Shown here: positions 23,791-32,689 of the stretch, piece by piece
How positions within the stretch are numbered: position 1 is the first letter of the stretch
Layout of the letters: every line of letters begins with the position of its first letter
Source of the DNA: JBAYJY01 sp041664945
GTDB lineage: Bacteria; UBP15; UBA6099
Direction of reading: 5' to 3'
DNA: 64,000 bases
NCBI GenBank assembly: GCA_041664945.1
Contig: JBAYJY010000001.1
Location: 1-64,000, forward strand
Translations under genes and position numbers: made by a program
Notes under the pieces: generated by a model
Databases searched by the model: none
What the model saw: the letters and a program-made list of their open reading frames with translations, nothing else
Told to the model about the DNA's origin: nothing

Positions 23791-25163
23791 ACAGGACCGT
23801 TCTCATAGTGGACGACGATGCGATCGTCCGCAACTCGCTGACCGAGTGCCTCGCAAACGAGGGGTACGCGACGATGTCCGCGGGAAACGCCGACGAGGCG
23901 TTGGCGCTGCTCAACCGCAACGGAGCCGACATAGCCGTTCTCGACGTCAACCTGCCCGGCGGCGCGAGCGGCATGGAGTTGCTTAACAGCATAAAGAACG
24001 TTTCTCCCGGCACCGGCGTAGTCATCCTCACCGGCTACGGCACGGTCGAGGACGCTGTCGAGGCGATGAAGCGCGGAGCGGACGACTATCTGGTCAAGCC
24101 GTGCTCGATGGAAGAGCTGAAGATCGTGCTCGGACACATCGCGGGCCAGCAGGCGCTCCGCGATGAAAACATAGAACTTCGAAAGCAGTTGGGGAAACAA
24201 TACGAACTGGAAAATATCATCGGGCGCAGCTTCGCGATGAGGCGCGTGTTCGAGCGGATTGAGGCAGTGTCCGGGAGCGAAGCGAACGTGATGATCGAGG
24301 GCGAAACCGGGACGGGCAAGGACCTCGTGGCGCGCGCGCTGCACAAGCGCAGCCCGCGGCGGGAGAAGCCGTTCGTGAAAGTGGATTGCGCGGCGCTTCC
24401 TGAGACGTTGCTTGAGAGCGAACTGTTCGGGCACGAGAAGGGCGCTTACACCGGCGCGATGCACAGTCAGGCGGGCCGGTTCGAGCAGGCCGACGGCGGC
24501 GTCCTTTTTCTCGACGAAGTCGGAAACCTTTCGCTCGCCACGCAGGCGAAGCTGCTGAATGTCATACAGGACCGCGAGTTCACGCGTCTCGGCGGAGACA
24601 AGCGAATCAGCGTCGACATCCGCCTGATATGCGCCTCGAACGTGGATCTCGAAACCGCAGTCTCAGCCGGCGCGTTTAGAGACGACCTGTATTTCCGGGT
24701 CAACGTCGTGCCGGTCCGGTTGCCTCCTTTGCGCGAGAGGCCGGAGGATGTGCCGATTCTCGCCAACGCGTTTCTCGAACGCTACTTGCGCGACAACAAG
24801 CGGACGGGCCTTCGGATTACAAGCGAGGCGATGGACAAACTCTGCGTCTATCAGTGGCCGGGAAACGTGCGCGAACTCGAAAACACGATTGAGCGCGTTG
24901 TCATTCTGACTCACGGCGATGAGATCGGGGCGATCAATCTGCCGAAAAAGATAGGGAAGCCGGACACGCCGACTCCGCAGAAGAATTTTCTGCCGAGCAC
25001 GGTGACCCTGAAGGACGCCACTGAGGAATATGAGGCGCGCGTCATCCGCGCCGTGCTCGGCGAATTCGACGGCAACCGCGAGCAAACCTCCGCCCGCCTT
25101 GGCATAACCCGCGTCACCCTCTACAACAAAATGAAACGTTACGGAATGCTCGAAAACGAATAG
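23787..25163 (+). CDS. NtrC-family sigma-54-dependent response regulator
   Basis: 458 residues with three domains. The receiver has phospho-acceptor Asp53 in VLDVNLPGG and Lys in DYLVKP. The AAA+ domain has Walker A GETGTGKD and the sigma-54 contact loop GAYTGA (a common variant of GAFTGA), with FLDEVGN. A Fis-type helix-turn-helix ends the protein (NREQTSARLGITRVTLYNKM). The start is TTG 23787, overlapping the kinase TGA. It presumably activates sigma-54 promoters for the adjacent redox genes; I found no clear -24/-12 element here. Confidence 0.95.
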   Translation: MNRTVLIVDDDAIVRNSLTECLANEGYATMSAGNADEALALLNRNGADIAVLDVNLPGGASGMELLNSIKNVSPGTGVVILTGYGTVEDAVEAMKRGADDYLVKPCSMEELKIVLGHIAGQQALRDENIELRKQLGKQYELENIIGRSFAMRRVFERIEAVSGSEANVMIEGETGTGKDLVARALHKRSPRREKPFVKVDCAALPETLLESELFGHEKGAYTGAMHSQAGRFEQADGGVLFLDEVGNLSLATQAKLLNVIQDREFTRLGGDKRISVDIRLICASNVDLETAVSAGAFRDDLYFRVNVVPVRLPPLRERPEDVPILANAFLERYLRDNKRTGLRITSEAMDKLCVYQWPGNVRELENTIERVVILTHGDEIGAINLPKKIGKPDTPTPQKNFLPSTVTLKDATEEYEARVIRAVLGEFDGNREQTSARLGITRVTLYNKMKRYGMLENE

Positions 25164-25248
25164 GCAATAGGATGCAGCATGCTGCGCCACTGCGGATTCA
25201 AAGGGCCTCTGTAGTTATTCTTTTTTTTGTTTTTTTGGAATTGAATGT

Positions 25249-26214
25249 TTATTTCTCTGATTGCCAACAATTGAAGAGTTTGCCGGCGATGCTGCGAATT
25301 TCGGCGGAGTCTTCGACGCGCTCGATCCAGCGCAGCGGGATTCCCCATGTTCCGTTCCACGCGCCGGAGATCGCGCCTGCGACGGCGGCGGTTGTGTCGG
25401 CGTCCTCGCCGCCCATGACGGCGGAGATGGCGGTTGTTTCGAAATCGCCGGGCGTTTTGAGAAAACAGAATACGGCGCTGGCGACTGTTTCGACAACGTA
25501 GCCGCCGGTTCCGAGCGTATGAATGGCGGCGCCGGTCGCGACTCCTTCGAGCAACAATTTTTTTGCGAGCGCGAGACGTTCGGCGACTTTGCAGGGTCCG
25601 ATGAATTTGACGCATTCGTCGATAAGAGCGGGAGAGGCTTCCTTCAGGTCGTTCTGGCAGACGCCGCGCGCCACGAAGAAATTTATGGCGCGGCTGCCCG
25701 CGACGGCTTCCTCATTGTTGTGTGTGATTATCGCGTCGGCGCGGGATTCATCTTTGAGTTTGTCTGGCTTGTCGCAGAAAAGCAATCCGATTGGGGCGCA
25801 GCGCATCGCAGTTCCGTTGCCGGCGGCGTATTCGCCGGTTTTACCGCTTTCGGACCACAGGGCGCCTTTTTTCAGGCGCAGGATGGATTCGATTGTGGTG
25901 TGTCCTATGCCGCGCAGGTCGCCGGTGTCGAACCATTCGAGGTAGGCGCGGGCGATGTCGGCGGAGTCGACGCGGCCGCCGCTGCGGATGATGCTGCGTG
26001 CGAGCTGGAGCGCCATCTTCGTGTCGTCGGTCCACTGTCCGGCGCGGAGCCCGTTTTCCTTGCCGGGGTAGAAGTCGTCCACCTTGTGGCCGAGCTTGCT
26101 GACGATCCACGGGGCGCGCAACCCTTCAAACGGCATGCCGAGCGCGTCCCCGATGGCGAGGCCGAGCAGGCAACCTTCGAATTTGGATGGATCGGCGTTC
26201 AACTCAGCCTCCAT
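25249..26214 (-). CDS. ADP-ribosylglycohydrolase family protein
   Basis: DraG/ARH-type hydrolase that removes ADP-ribose from proteins or small molecules using two Mg ions. Metal-binding signatures are GLAIGDALGMPFEG, GQWTDDTKMAL and GGEDADTTAAVAGAISGA. I chose ATG 26214 (321 residues) because the promoter at 26248-26278 would leave almost no leader for the upstream TTG at 26232. The physiological target is unknown; no partner ADP-ribosyltransferase is in the window. Confidence 0.92.
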   Translation of the reverse strand: MEAELNADPSKFEGCLLGLAIGDALGMPFEGLRAPWIVSKLGHKVDDFYPGKENGLRAGQWTDDTKMALQLARSIIRSGGRVDSADIARAYLEWFDTGDLRGIGHTTIESILRLKKGALWSESGKTGEYAAGNGTAMRCAPIGLLFCDKPDKLKDESRADAIITHNNEEAVAGSRAINFFVARGVCQNDLKEASPALIDECVKFIGPCKVAERLALAKKLLLEGVATGAAIHTLGTGGYVVETVASAVFCFLKTPGDFETTAISAVMGGEDADTTAAVAGAISGAWNGTWGIPLRWIERVEDSAEIRSIAGKLFNCWQSEK

Positions 26215-26247
26215 TAATCTGCTTGAGAGCAATTCGCCCGAAACATA

Positions 26248-26278
26248 ATTATAGACCGTCTGAGGCCGGGACGGTCAA
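26248..26278 (-). promoter_or_regulatory. Promoter with 19-nt spacer and inverted repeat, upstream of ADP-ribosylglycohydrolase
   Basis: On the minus strand TTGACC (26278-26273), a 19-nt spacer and TATAAT (26253-26248). GACCGTC (26276-26270 on the minus strand) and GACGGTC (26260-26254) form a perfect 7-bp inverted repeat with a 9-nt centre that spans the spacer. This is either a MerR-type operator arrangement or a terminator stem for the upstream DUF72 gene. Confidence 0.5.
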
Positions 26279-26312
26279 ATTATTTTTTATCTTTGAAATA
26301 GGAAGAAATGAA

Positions 26313-27140
26313 TCAGTCGAGGGTGAGTTCGCCGGGCCGCGCGTCGCGAGCTTCAGGGATGCCGAGCAGTTTCTTCATGATCTTCGCGCTTTTCGGAGCG
26401 TGGCCGAAGTGGCAGTTATTGAAGAAAAGCAACACCGGGTCGCCGGCAGAGGCGAGGCGCCCGATTTTAGGGAGCCATTCGCGCAGTTCGCGCTCGGAAT
26501 AATCGTAGTTATATCTGTCTGAGCCGGGGCGCGGTTTGTGCCAGTCGATGTCGTTGCGGCCGTGGAAGCGTATGTAAGCGGCGCCGGCGGTCGACTCGGC
26601 GACGGGCGGCATGAGGCCGGCGAGTTGCGGTTCATCAACACTGCACCAGCCGATATTCTGTTCGCGCAGACGGGCGAAGATATCGTCTCGCAGCCACGAG
26701 TCATGCCGGAACTCGGCGAAGAGCGGCGTTCGCTCAAACTTGAGCCGCGCCCAGCAGAGATATGAAAAATTGTCGTCGGAATATTTGAAACTGAACGGGA
26801 ACTGCGCGAGCAGGCCGAGCAGGCGACTGTTGTCTTCGAGCGGGCGGAGAGCTTCGCTGAAATCCCGGAACGGTTGCAGGTCGCCGGAGCGTTCGTGTGT
26901 CATGGACTGGTGGAGTTTTACGGTGAATGAGAATGAATCGTCCGTGCGGCGGACCATGTCGGCGAAGGAGCGGGCGGACGGAATGCGATAGTAAGAAGAA
27001 TTGATTTCGAGAGTGTCGAAGAAGTTCGCGTAATATTCGAGATGTTTGTCACGGCGCATGCTTTCGGGATAAAAAGGGCCGGTCCAGTCTTTGAAGCTGA
27101 ACCCGGATGTTCCGATTCTTATGCGGTCAGCGGTATCCAC
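26313..27140 (-). CDS. DUF72 (YecE-like) protein
   Basis: TIM-barrel-like protein of unknown function, 275 residues. Family hallmarks are RIGTSGFSFKDWTGPFYPE at the N-terminus, YANFFDTLEINSSYYR, FSFTVKLHQSMTHER, FRHDSWL and the C-terminal LFFNNCHFGHAP. It overlaps the end of pcm by 14 nt and is third in a minus-strand operon after the large surface protein and pcm. Confidence 0.93.
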   Translation of the reverse strand: MDTADRIRIGTSGFSFKDWTGPFYPESMRRDKHLEYYANFFDTLEINSSYYRIPSARSFADMVRRTDDSFSFTVKLHQSMTHERSGDLQPFRDFSEALRPLEDNSRLLGLLAQFPFSFKYSDDNFSYLCWARLKFERTPLFAEFRHDSWLRDDIFARLREQNIGWCSVDEPQLAGLMPPVAESTAGAAYIRFHGRNDIDWHKPRPGSDRYNYDYSERELREWLPKIGRLASAGDPVLLFFNNCHFGHAPKSAKIMKKLLGIPEARDARPGELTLD

Positions 27141-27804
27141 TGTTTACGCCTTTCAGGAAGACGAAGGAGACGCCGTCCATGACGCGCCGTTCGAGTCCGC
27201 GTTTCGATTTGCTGACAAGGAACATGGATCCGTGCGCTTCCGGATACAGGAGAATACCGTTTTGAGAAAGCTGGTTGACGAGAATCATTTCGTCGAACCA
27301 GCGGCCGGCGCCGGCTGTGAGGTAGATGCGGTCGAACGGAGCTTCGCCGGGCAACCCGGCGGAGCCGTCGCCGGCGATAACGCGTGTGTTGCCGGAGAGG
27401 CCGAGGCGCGAGAGATTATTTTCCGCTTCGAGAGCGAGATCGGGATCGATTTCTATGGAGAAGAGGTTGCCGCCGGGCGAAATGAGTTGGGCCGCAACGG
27501 CGGCGCTGTAGCCGCAGCCAGCGCCTATTTCGAGGACTTTCAATCCGGGCTTCAGGTCGAGGAGGGTCGCCATGGCGGCGACCATGCTTGGTTGCGAGCA
27601 TGTCTGGTGGCCGGCGATGGGGACTGGGGAATCATCGTAGATGTCGGGGCCGGCGGCAGGGACGAAGGCGGCGCGGTCGGCGCTGCGCATAACGTCAATA
27701 ACCGTGTCGTCGAAACGTTCGATGCCGAGGTAGCGCCGGCGGTTTGCGACGATGTCGATCAGTTCGTCGTTGGTTTTAGGCGTTCGGAAATCGAAAGGAC
27801 TCAC
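27127..27804 (-). CDS. pcm: Protein-L-isoaspartate O-methyltransferase
   Basis: Repairs isoaspartyl residues using S-adenosylmethionine. Motif I is VLEIGAGCGYSAAV, preceded by the family segment ISQP-like ICQPSMVAAM (here HQTCSQPSMVAAM). 225 residues is typical. Start GTG 27804 lies 3 nt after the stop of the surface protein, whose end supplies the purine-rich ribosome site. Linked to the surface protein by operon position only. Confidence 0.92.
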   Translation of the reverse strand: MSPFDFRTPKTNDELIDIVANRRRYLGIERFDDTVIDVMRSADRAAFVPAAGPDIYDDSPVPIAGHQTCSQPSMVAAMATLLDLKPGLKVLEIGAGCGYSAAVAAQLISPGGNLFSIEIDPDLALEAENNLSRLGLSGNTRVIAGDGSAGLPGEAPFDRIYLTAGAGRWFDEMILVNQLSQNGILLYPEAHGSMFLVSKSKRGLERRVMDGVSFVFLKGVNSGYR

Positions 27805-27807
27805 TCC

Positions 27808-30800
27808 TCAGAAATTGGCGGTGAGAGCGAAATCGAAAATCGTGCCCGAGTAATCGGTCGTCCCGGTTGGCGACGAAGAATATTTCTGGTGTTTCAGGTT
27901 GAACTCGGCGGTGAAAACGCGGCTGAGTTTGTAATCGGCGCCCAGAATGATTTCGTCTTTTTTAGAGGATGTGGACGCTGTTTTGTATTCGGTGGCATTG
28001 TAATTCAAGCGTGTTTTGAACTTGTCGGAAAGCAGATATTTCACTTCTTCTGTAAAGATGTTGGTTTCCGCGCTGCCGGAAGATTTCCGTGAGTCGTACT
28101 TAGTGGTGAAAATAAGGTTCTTAGACGGGAAATAGCCGACGCCGAGAATGTATTGGCTTTCGTCAGAACTGGAGGAGGAAGAGCTTGAGGAGTCGCGCCG
28201 GCTGGTGTCCTTGATGCTTAAGCCGCCGTCGAACTTGCCTTTTTGGTCCGGATTGTATCTGAAGTAGATGCCGAGGGAATCGGATTTGGAGCGGGAGCTG
28301 CCGGTGACTTCCGAGACGACGGAGTCGAGAGAGGGCTCTGCGATCCACATGCGGGCGATTCTATAGCCGAACATGGAGTTGAAGGAATCGGTTTTAGTGC
28401 TGCCTGTCAACTGGCTGGGGAGGTCCTGTCTGTAGAAAGCGACGGAGACGCGGGTGACGCGGCCGAAAGGATTGGCGGCGATGGCGAGGCGGACGGTGTC
28501 CCACGACTCGTTGCTGACGCCGGGCCGCGAGTCTGTTTTAGCTTGGAGGAGCATGTTGCCGACGAGACTCCAGATTTTGTTCGGCAGGTAAGCCACGTCG
28601 AGCCCGCGGGCTTTCGAGTTCGCCTTGTAACTTGAGTTCGCGCCGTAAATAGCGGGAGCGATGGAGTCGATGTCGTTTGTTTCGTAATATGTGTTGAGTT
28701 TGAGTTTTTCGCCGGGGTTCCAGTTGACGCCGAAGTGGCGTTTTGTCATGTTCTTGTCGCTGAGATTGCCCGATTTGTCTCTGAAATCGCTGTCCGATAA
28801 CGAAGTGTCGAGCACGAGTTTATTGCCCGGCAGGGCGGCGTATCGCAGTTTAAGTTCGTTGACGGTGCGGGTGTCGTCGAGTTTGCGGACCGCGAGGTTA
28901 TCGCTTGATTTGTAATCCGTGCTTGTGAGTGAAATTTCCTGAAATCTTTTCCTGCTTGTCGATATGCCGAAGGTTGTTTTGTCGTACTGGTTTTTATTTC
29001 CAGTGGAGAAATCGTGCATGCGGTCATAAGAAAGGAAGTCGCTGAAAAGCTTAACATTTTTTATTAGTTTTAAGCTTGCTGAACCGGCGATACGGTTGTG
29101 TTCCATGTTGTTGTAGTCGTTGATCGGGGCGAAAGAGGCATCTTTAGAGATCATCTCCGCCTTGGCGTCGACTAACTTGCTTTTGAAGTCGACGAGGCCT
29201 CGCAGGGCGTTGCCAGTGCCTACTGGGTTCGCGCCGGTGTCGGGCTTATAGTGGTAGTTTGCGAGAATAGTCGTTCCGGGCGGCATAATGACGGTATTGT
29301 TGAAGGTGAGCCTATAGCGTTTGCCGATCGAGTCGTAGTCGATAGTGTAGTCGGATAGCCGCGTTTTCCGGTTGCTGATGGAGATGAGATCGTCGAAGAA
29401 AATCTCCTCAGAGCCGGGGACGAGAATCTGATCGGTGGCGAAGTAGTAGACTCGGCCGGACGTGGAGGTGACGGTGGCGATGTATTCTTCGGTCACCGGA
29501 ACGTTCTTCGAACTGAGGTCGGCGGTCGACTGCGAGAATTCGCTTTCGACATAGAGATTCTTGGTCAGATTTGATTTGACGAAAGCGTCGTAGATTTTTC
29601 TATCTGATTTCTGTTCGGATGGGCTTGTTTTCTGAACGTATAGATAGCTAATCACCACCATTTTGTTGTCGGTAGGAATGCGGCTGGAATGGAGGACGAT
29701 CTGATTGCTTGATTCTATGATCTCATAGTCGCCCGCGCAGGTGAGGCTGTTGCATGTATAAGGGATCATTACTTCGCAGGAACCCAGGTCGCCGACGGAG
29801 CAATATCTGACGGAGCCGTTTTCAGAGCCTCCGTAAATCTCGCTTCTGGAGAGAGTGTAGGGCCCTGTTCCGTGGATCTCCTCATTTTCCATTTTCCGCA
29901 CGTATTTTGAATTGTAGTACGAATAGGCCACGGAAACGCTCTGGGTGGTAGTATTGAGGAAAGTGATAGCGCCGCGTTCGTAGTCGATAGTATAGTCGAA
30001 GTTGCGGATGAGCGATCCGACGGATGTGGAGACTACTTCCGTTTCCTTTTCGAGCAGAGTGGCGCCGAGCGGTTTCGATACGCCGACATCGGCGACGGTT
30101 ACGGTCGCAAAATTGGCGCTGCCCGCCAGAAGAACTGATTGCGTGAGATCGTTAGCGCCTTCTGTGATGGCTGAAGCGCCGATGGTGAATTTACTGTTTG
30201 TCGGAGAGTATTCGAGGCCGAACGCGTTGATCGAGCCGGTTTTAATCTCGAACAGCATCTGGGATTCATAATAGACTTCGATAATCTGTGACGGGTCGAC
30301 ATTGTATTTGAACGTGATGTCGCCGCGGAAATAGTCGACAGTGTAGTCTGAGCGCGGGATGGACGCGCCGTCGATGCGGACATCCTCAGAGCCTTCGAGG
30401 AGCGAGAAGGTGCCGAGGTTGTAGGGGCCGCGTTTGTTTTGTCCGACGAAGGTGATGCGCTGCGTTTTGCTTTTTTGCCTGGATACGATAGCGGTGGCTT
30501 TCAGGCCGCCGTAGTTGTAGTTGAAATCCACGCCGCGCACTGTTTTTGAGAAACCGACCATTTTGTCGCCGGGGAATAGGGCGGAGAAATCGCCGAGCCG
30601 CGAGGCGCCGCGCCTGCCTGTAATGTTCAGGGTCATCGACCGGTCCTGATAAGGAATCTCTGTGAAATTGCCGGACAAAGTGAGGTTGCGCGGCAGCGTT
30701 CCGTTGATGTTGATCATGGATGTTTGCTCTAATTTAGAGTTAAAATAGAGCAGGCTGTTGTTGGAGAGAAACTGGTTTTTGTCGCCGGAAGAGGAGTAGT

Positions 30801-30999
30801 TTTTCCAGCGCATGGTTCTGTATCCGGATATTTTGAGGTCGCCGAGATCGGGCTCTTTTTTCTGATCGGCAGGTTTGGCGGTTTCGGCCGTGGTTGCCGG
30901 AGGCTCGGGGCCGGCGGTTTCAGCCAGCGCGGCGGCGGGCAGCAATAACGCGGCTCCAACAATCAAAAAGATGAAGAACTTGCTTATCCGGTCACGCAT
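27808..30999 (-). CDS. Large secreted surface/outer-membrane protein with repeated beta motifs
   Basis: 1063 residues with a clear signal peptide (about 1-26, ending ALA-E). Three stretches repeat a beta pattern: SDYTVDYFRGDITF (218-230), FDYTIDYERGAITF (335-347) and SDYTIDYDSIGKRYRLTF (near 565), each followed by a V-x-Y-x-Y strand. This suggests tandem small beta-sandwich domains. The last 400 residues alternate polar/hydrophobic residues and end in aromatic F (ALTANF), like an outer-membrane beta-barrel. A nine-serine run lies near residue 950. No known family is recognised. First gene of an operon with pcm and DUF72. Confidence 0.82.
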   Translation of the reverse strand: MRDRISKFFIFLIVGAALLLPAAALAETAGPEPPATTAETAKPADQKKEPDLGDLKISGYRTMRWKNYSSSGDKNQFLSNNSLLYFNSKLEQTSMININGTLPRNLTLSGNFTEIPYQDRSMTLNITGRRGASRLGDFSALFPGDKMVGFSKTVRGVDFNYNYGGLKATAIVSRQKSKTQRITFVGQNKRGPYNLGTFSLLEGSEDVRIDGASIPRSDYTVDYFRGDITFKYNVDPSQIIEVYYESQMLFEIKTGSINAFGLEYSPTNSKFTIGASAITEGANDLTQSVLLAGSANFATVTVADVGVSKPLGATLLEKETEVVSTSVGSLIRNFDYTIDYERGAITFLNTTTQSVSVAYSYYNSKYVRKMENEEIHGTGPYTLSRSEIYGGSENGSVRYCSVGDLGSCEVMIPYTCNSLTCAGDYEIIESSNQIVLHSSRIPTDNKMVVISYLYVQKTSPSEQKSDRKIYDAFVKSNLTKNLYVESEFSQSTADLSSKNVPVTEEYIATVTSTSGRVYYFATDQILVPGSEEIFFDDLISISNRKTRLSDYTIDYDSIGKRYRLTFNNTVIMPPGTTILANYHYKPDTGANPVGTGNALRGLVDFKSKLVDAKAEMISKDASFAPINDYNNMEHNRIAGSASLKLIKNVKLFSDFLSYDRMHDFSTGNKNQYDKTTFGISTSRKRFQEISLTSTDYKSSDNLAVRKLDDTRTVNELKLRYAALPGNKLVLDTSLSDSDFRDKSGNLSDKNMTKRHFGVNWNPGEKLKLNTYYETNDIDSIAPAIYGANSSYKANSKARGLDVAYLPNKIWSLVGNMLLQAKTDSRPGVSNESWDTVRLAIAANPFGRVTRVSVAFYRQDLPSQLTGSTKTDSFNSMFGYRIARMWIAEPSLDSVVSEVTGSSRSKSDSLGIYFRYNPDQKGKFDGGLSIKDTSRRDSSSSSSSSSDESQYILGVGYFPSKNLIFTTKYDSRKSSGSAETNIFTEEVKYLLSDKFKTRLNYNATEYKTASTSSKKDEIILGADYKLSRVFTAEFNLKHQKYSSSPTGTTDYSGTIFDFALTANF

Positions 31000-31243
31000 A
31001 TTGATTCTCCTAAGTTGTTTATCTTAATCCGGAATAGTGTTGTCTCCGAATATTGCCGAACAGGCCGGCGCCATCATTAGATGCAGCGATTTTAGCATAT
31101 TATTAATAACAGACCAAACATAATTCTAATATCTGATTCTAAATATAGAAGTGGGCGGAGGAAAAAGAAAAAGCATTAAACCTGATAATTCGAAAATTTT
31201 TACGCTTCAACCGGAATTAGTTTTACCGCAAAAGAAGCGCTTA

Positions 31244-32446
31244 TTAAGTTACGCCCATGGAAGCTCCCATGGCGGCGCCTAAGCAGGCGAGAGTTGTGGG
31301 AGCGTCGCCGGGAACAGAAAGAAATTCCACGCGGGAGGCGGGGCATGCGGCGATTCCGTTCGCTGCGCAATATTCATTCATCGCTTCAGCGATTGGCGCC
31401 GATAGGACGGAATGGGTCGTCGTGTTGTATCCGGAACCGGTTGCGAAAATCATTTCGGCCGGCGGAAGCCCGGCCTCGACGCGTTCTTTCTGCATTATAT
31501 AAAGGATGTGGCCGATGAATTCGGCCTGAACGAAGAACGCGGCGATCGCGTTCGGGTCGCTGGAGGCGAGGCGCTTGTCGAGTTCCGGAGGCGCGATGTT
31601 GCCGCAGGTTAGCCAGGAATAAACAAATGGCGCGAAGGCGGCGGCGCCCGGCACATCGGCGAAAACCTCGCCGGGGGGCATTCGCTCGGCGGCTACGCGC
31701 GCGAAAAGTTTCGCGATGCGGAGTTCGACAGGCGATGGCGACAGCCGTTTTTCTTTTTTAGCCTTGTCGCGAAGAAGCGATGCCCATTCGGAGGCGTCGC
31801 CCGGCGAGACCTGAACCGGGTGATTCTTCAGCGGTCCGGCGTTAGCCCGTTCGAGCGCCCGAAAGATAAGTTTCGCGGAAAGTCCGGTCGAAAATGTGAC
31901 GGCATAACCGGGATCGTCATTTGCATACAGGAATGGAACCCAGATCGGTTTCTTCGAAACCGTGTAGCTGCGTAGGCGTATAGAAAGGTCGGGTTCGCAG
32001 GATACGCCGCCGAAACCGGTGCCGATGCTGAATATGATGGCGGGTTTCGGGGGTCGCAGCGCGTAAACCGGGGCCCACGCGTCTTTGTAAAGGAAAGTGG
32101 GGGCGCCCGTGCGTTTTTGGACGTTGTCCCGAAGAGGCGTATTTTTCATGCCGGTGTTGTACGATTCGGCGATTACGCCGTTCTCGACGAAACCGGCGCT
32201 GCAGACGCCTATAGCGGATACTTGGGCTCCGGCCGCGAGCTCTTTGACCGCCGAGGCCATCGCCGCCTCGATGCGCTCCGACTTTTCGGAATGTTTCAGC
32301 TTTTTCGCGCCGCCGAAAATCACGTCGTACTTTCTGTTTTCGAGCGCCCGCGAAAATTCAAGCGCGCCCGCCGCGTTTTTTTTGAAAAGCGCGGCGGCGA
32401 GTTTCGTGCCGCCGAGGTCGAGTCCAATCACCAATTCTTCGCCCAT
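31244..32446 (-). CDS. ROK-like sugar kinase
   Basis: ASKHA-fold kinase. The phosphate-1 motif VIGLDLGGTKLAAALF opens the protein, IGVCSAGFVENG and FSIGTGFGG follow, and a C-terminal ATGSGYNT loop is present. The CxCGxxGC zinc motif of classical ROK kinases is absent, so it is a divergent member; substrate (glucose or another hexose) is not determinable. ATG 32446 (400 residues) is preferred, with GGGAG about 9 nt upstream; an in-frame ATG at 32485 would add 13 residues. The 244-nt gap to the surface protein (31000-31243) is AT-rich with no gene. Confidence 0.8.
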   Translation of the reverse strand: MGEELVIGLDLGGTKLAAALFKKNAAGALEFSRALENRKYDVIFGGAKKLKHSEKSERIEAAMASAVKELAAGAQVSAIGVCSAGFVENGVIAESYNTGMKNTPLRDNVQKRTGAPTFLYKDAWAPVYALRPPKPAIIFSIGTGFGGVSCEPDLSIRLRSYTVSKKPIWVPFLYANDDPGYAVTFSTGLSAKLIFRALERANAGPLKNHPVQVSPGDASEWASLLRDKAKKEKRLSPSPVELRIAKLFARVAAERMPPGEVFADVPGAAAFAPFVYSWLTCGNIAPPELDKRLASSDPNAIAAFFVQAEFIGHILYIMQKERVEAGLPPAEMIFATGSGYNTTTHSVLSAPIAEAMNEYCAANGIAACPASRVEFLSVPGDAPTTLACLGAAMGASMGVT

Positions 32447-32583
32447 GATAAGCCGCTCCCGATTCGATATCGCCTTCGCCGGCAATTATAGCGCCGGAAC
32501 GGGCGATTGTGGGAGCGGCAGGCGGTTGCGGCGCGGCAACAGGCGCCCGAGCGCAGGTTTCAACGGCGGGCCGCCCATGAAAA

Positions 32584-32611
32584 TTGACGGCCGGCGCGCT
32601 TATGCTATAAT
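32584..32611 (+). promoter_or_regulatory. Promoter for UDP-glucose dehydrogenase
   Basis: TTGACG (32584-32589), a 16-nt spacer and TATAAT (32606-32611) with an extended -10 (TTATGC immediately before). It lies 79 nt upstream of the ATG. Confidence 0.65.
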
Positions 32612-32689
32612 CCGTAAATACGCATATTTTAACGGGCAATCCGCCGCGCAAAGCCTCGGCGCTGCCTCTTTTGAAAGGAATCTTCGGCA

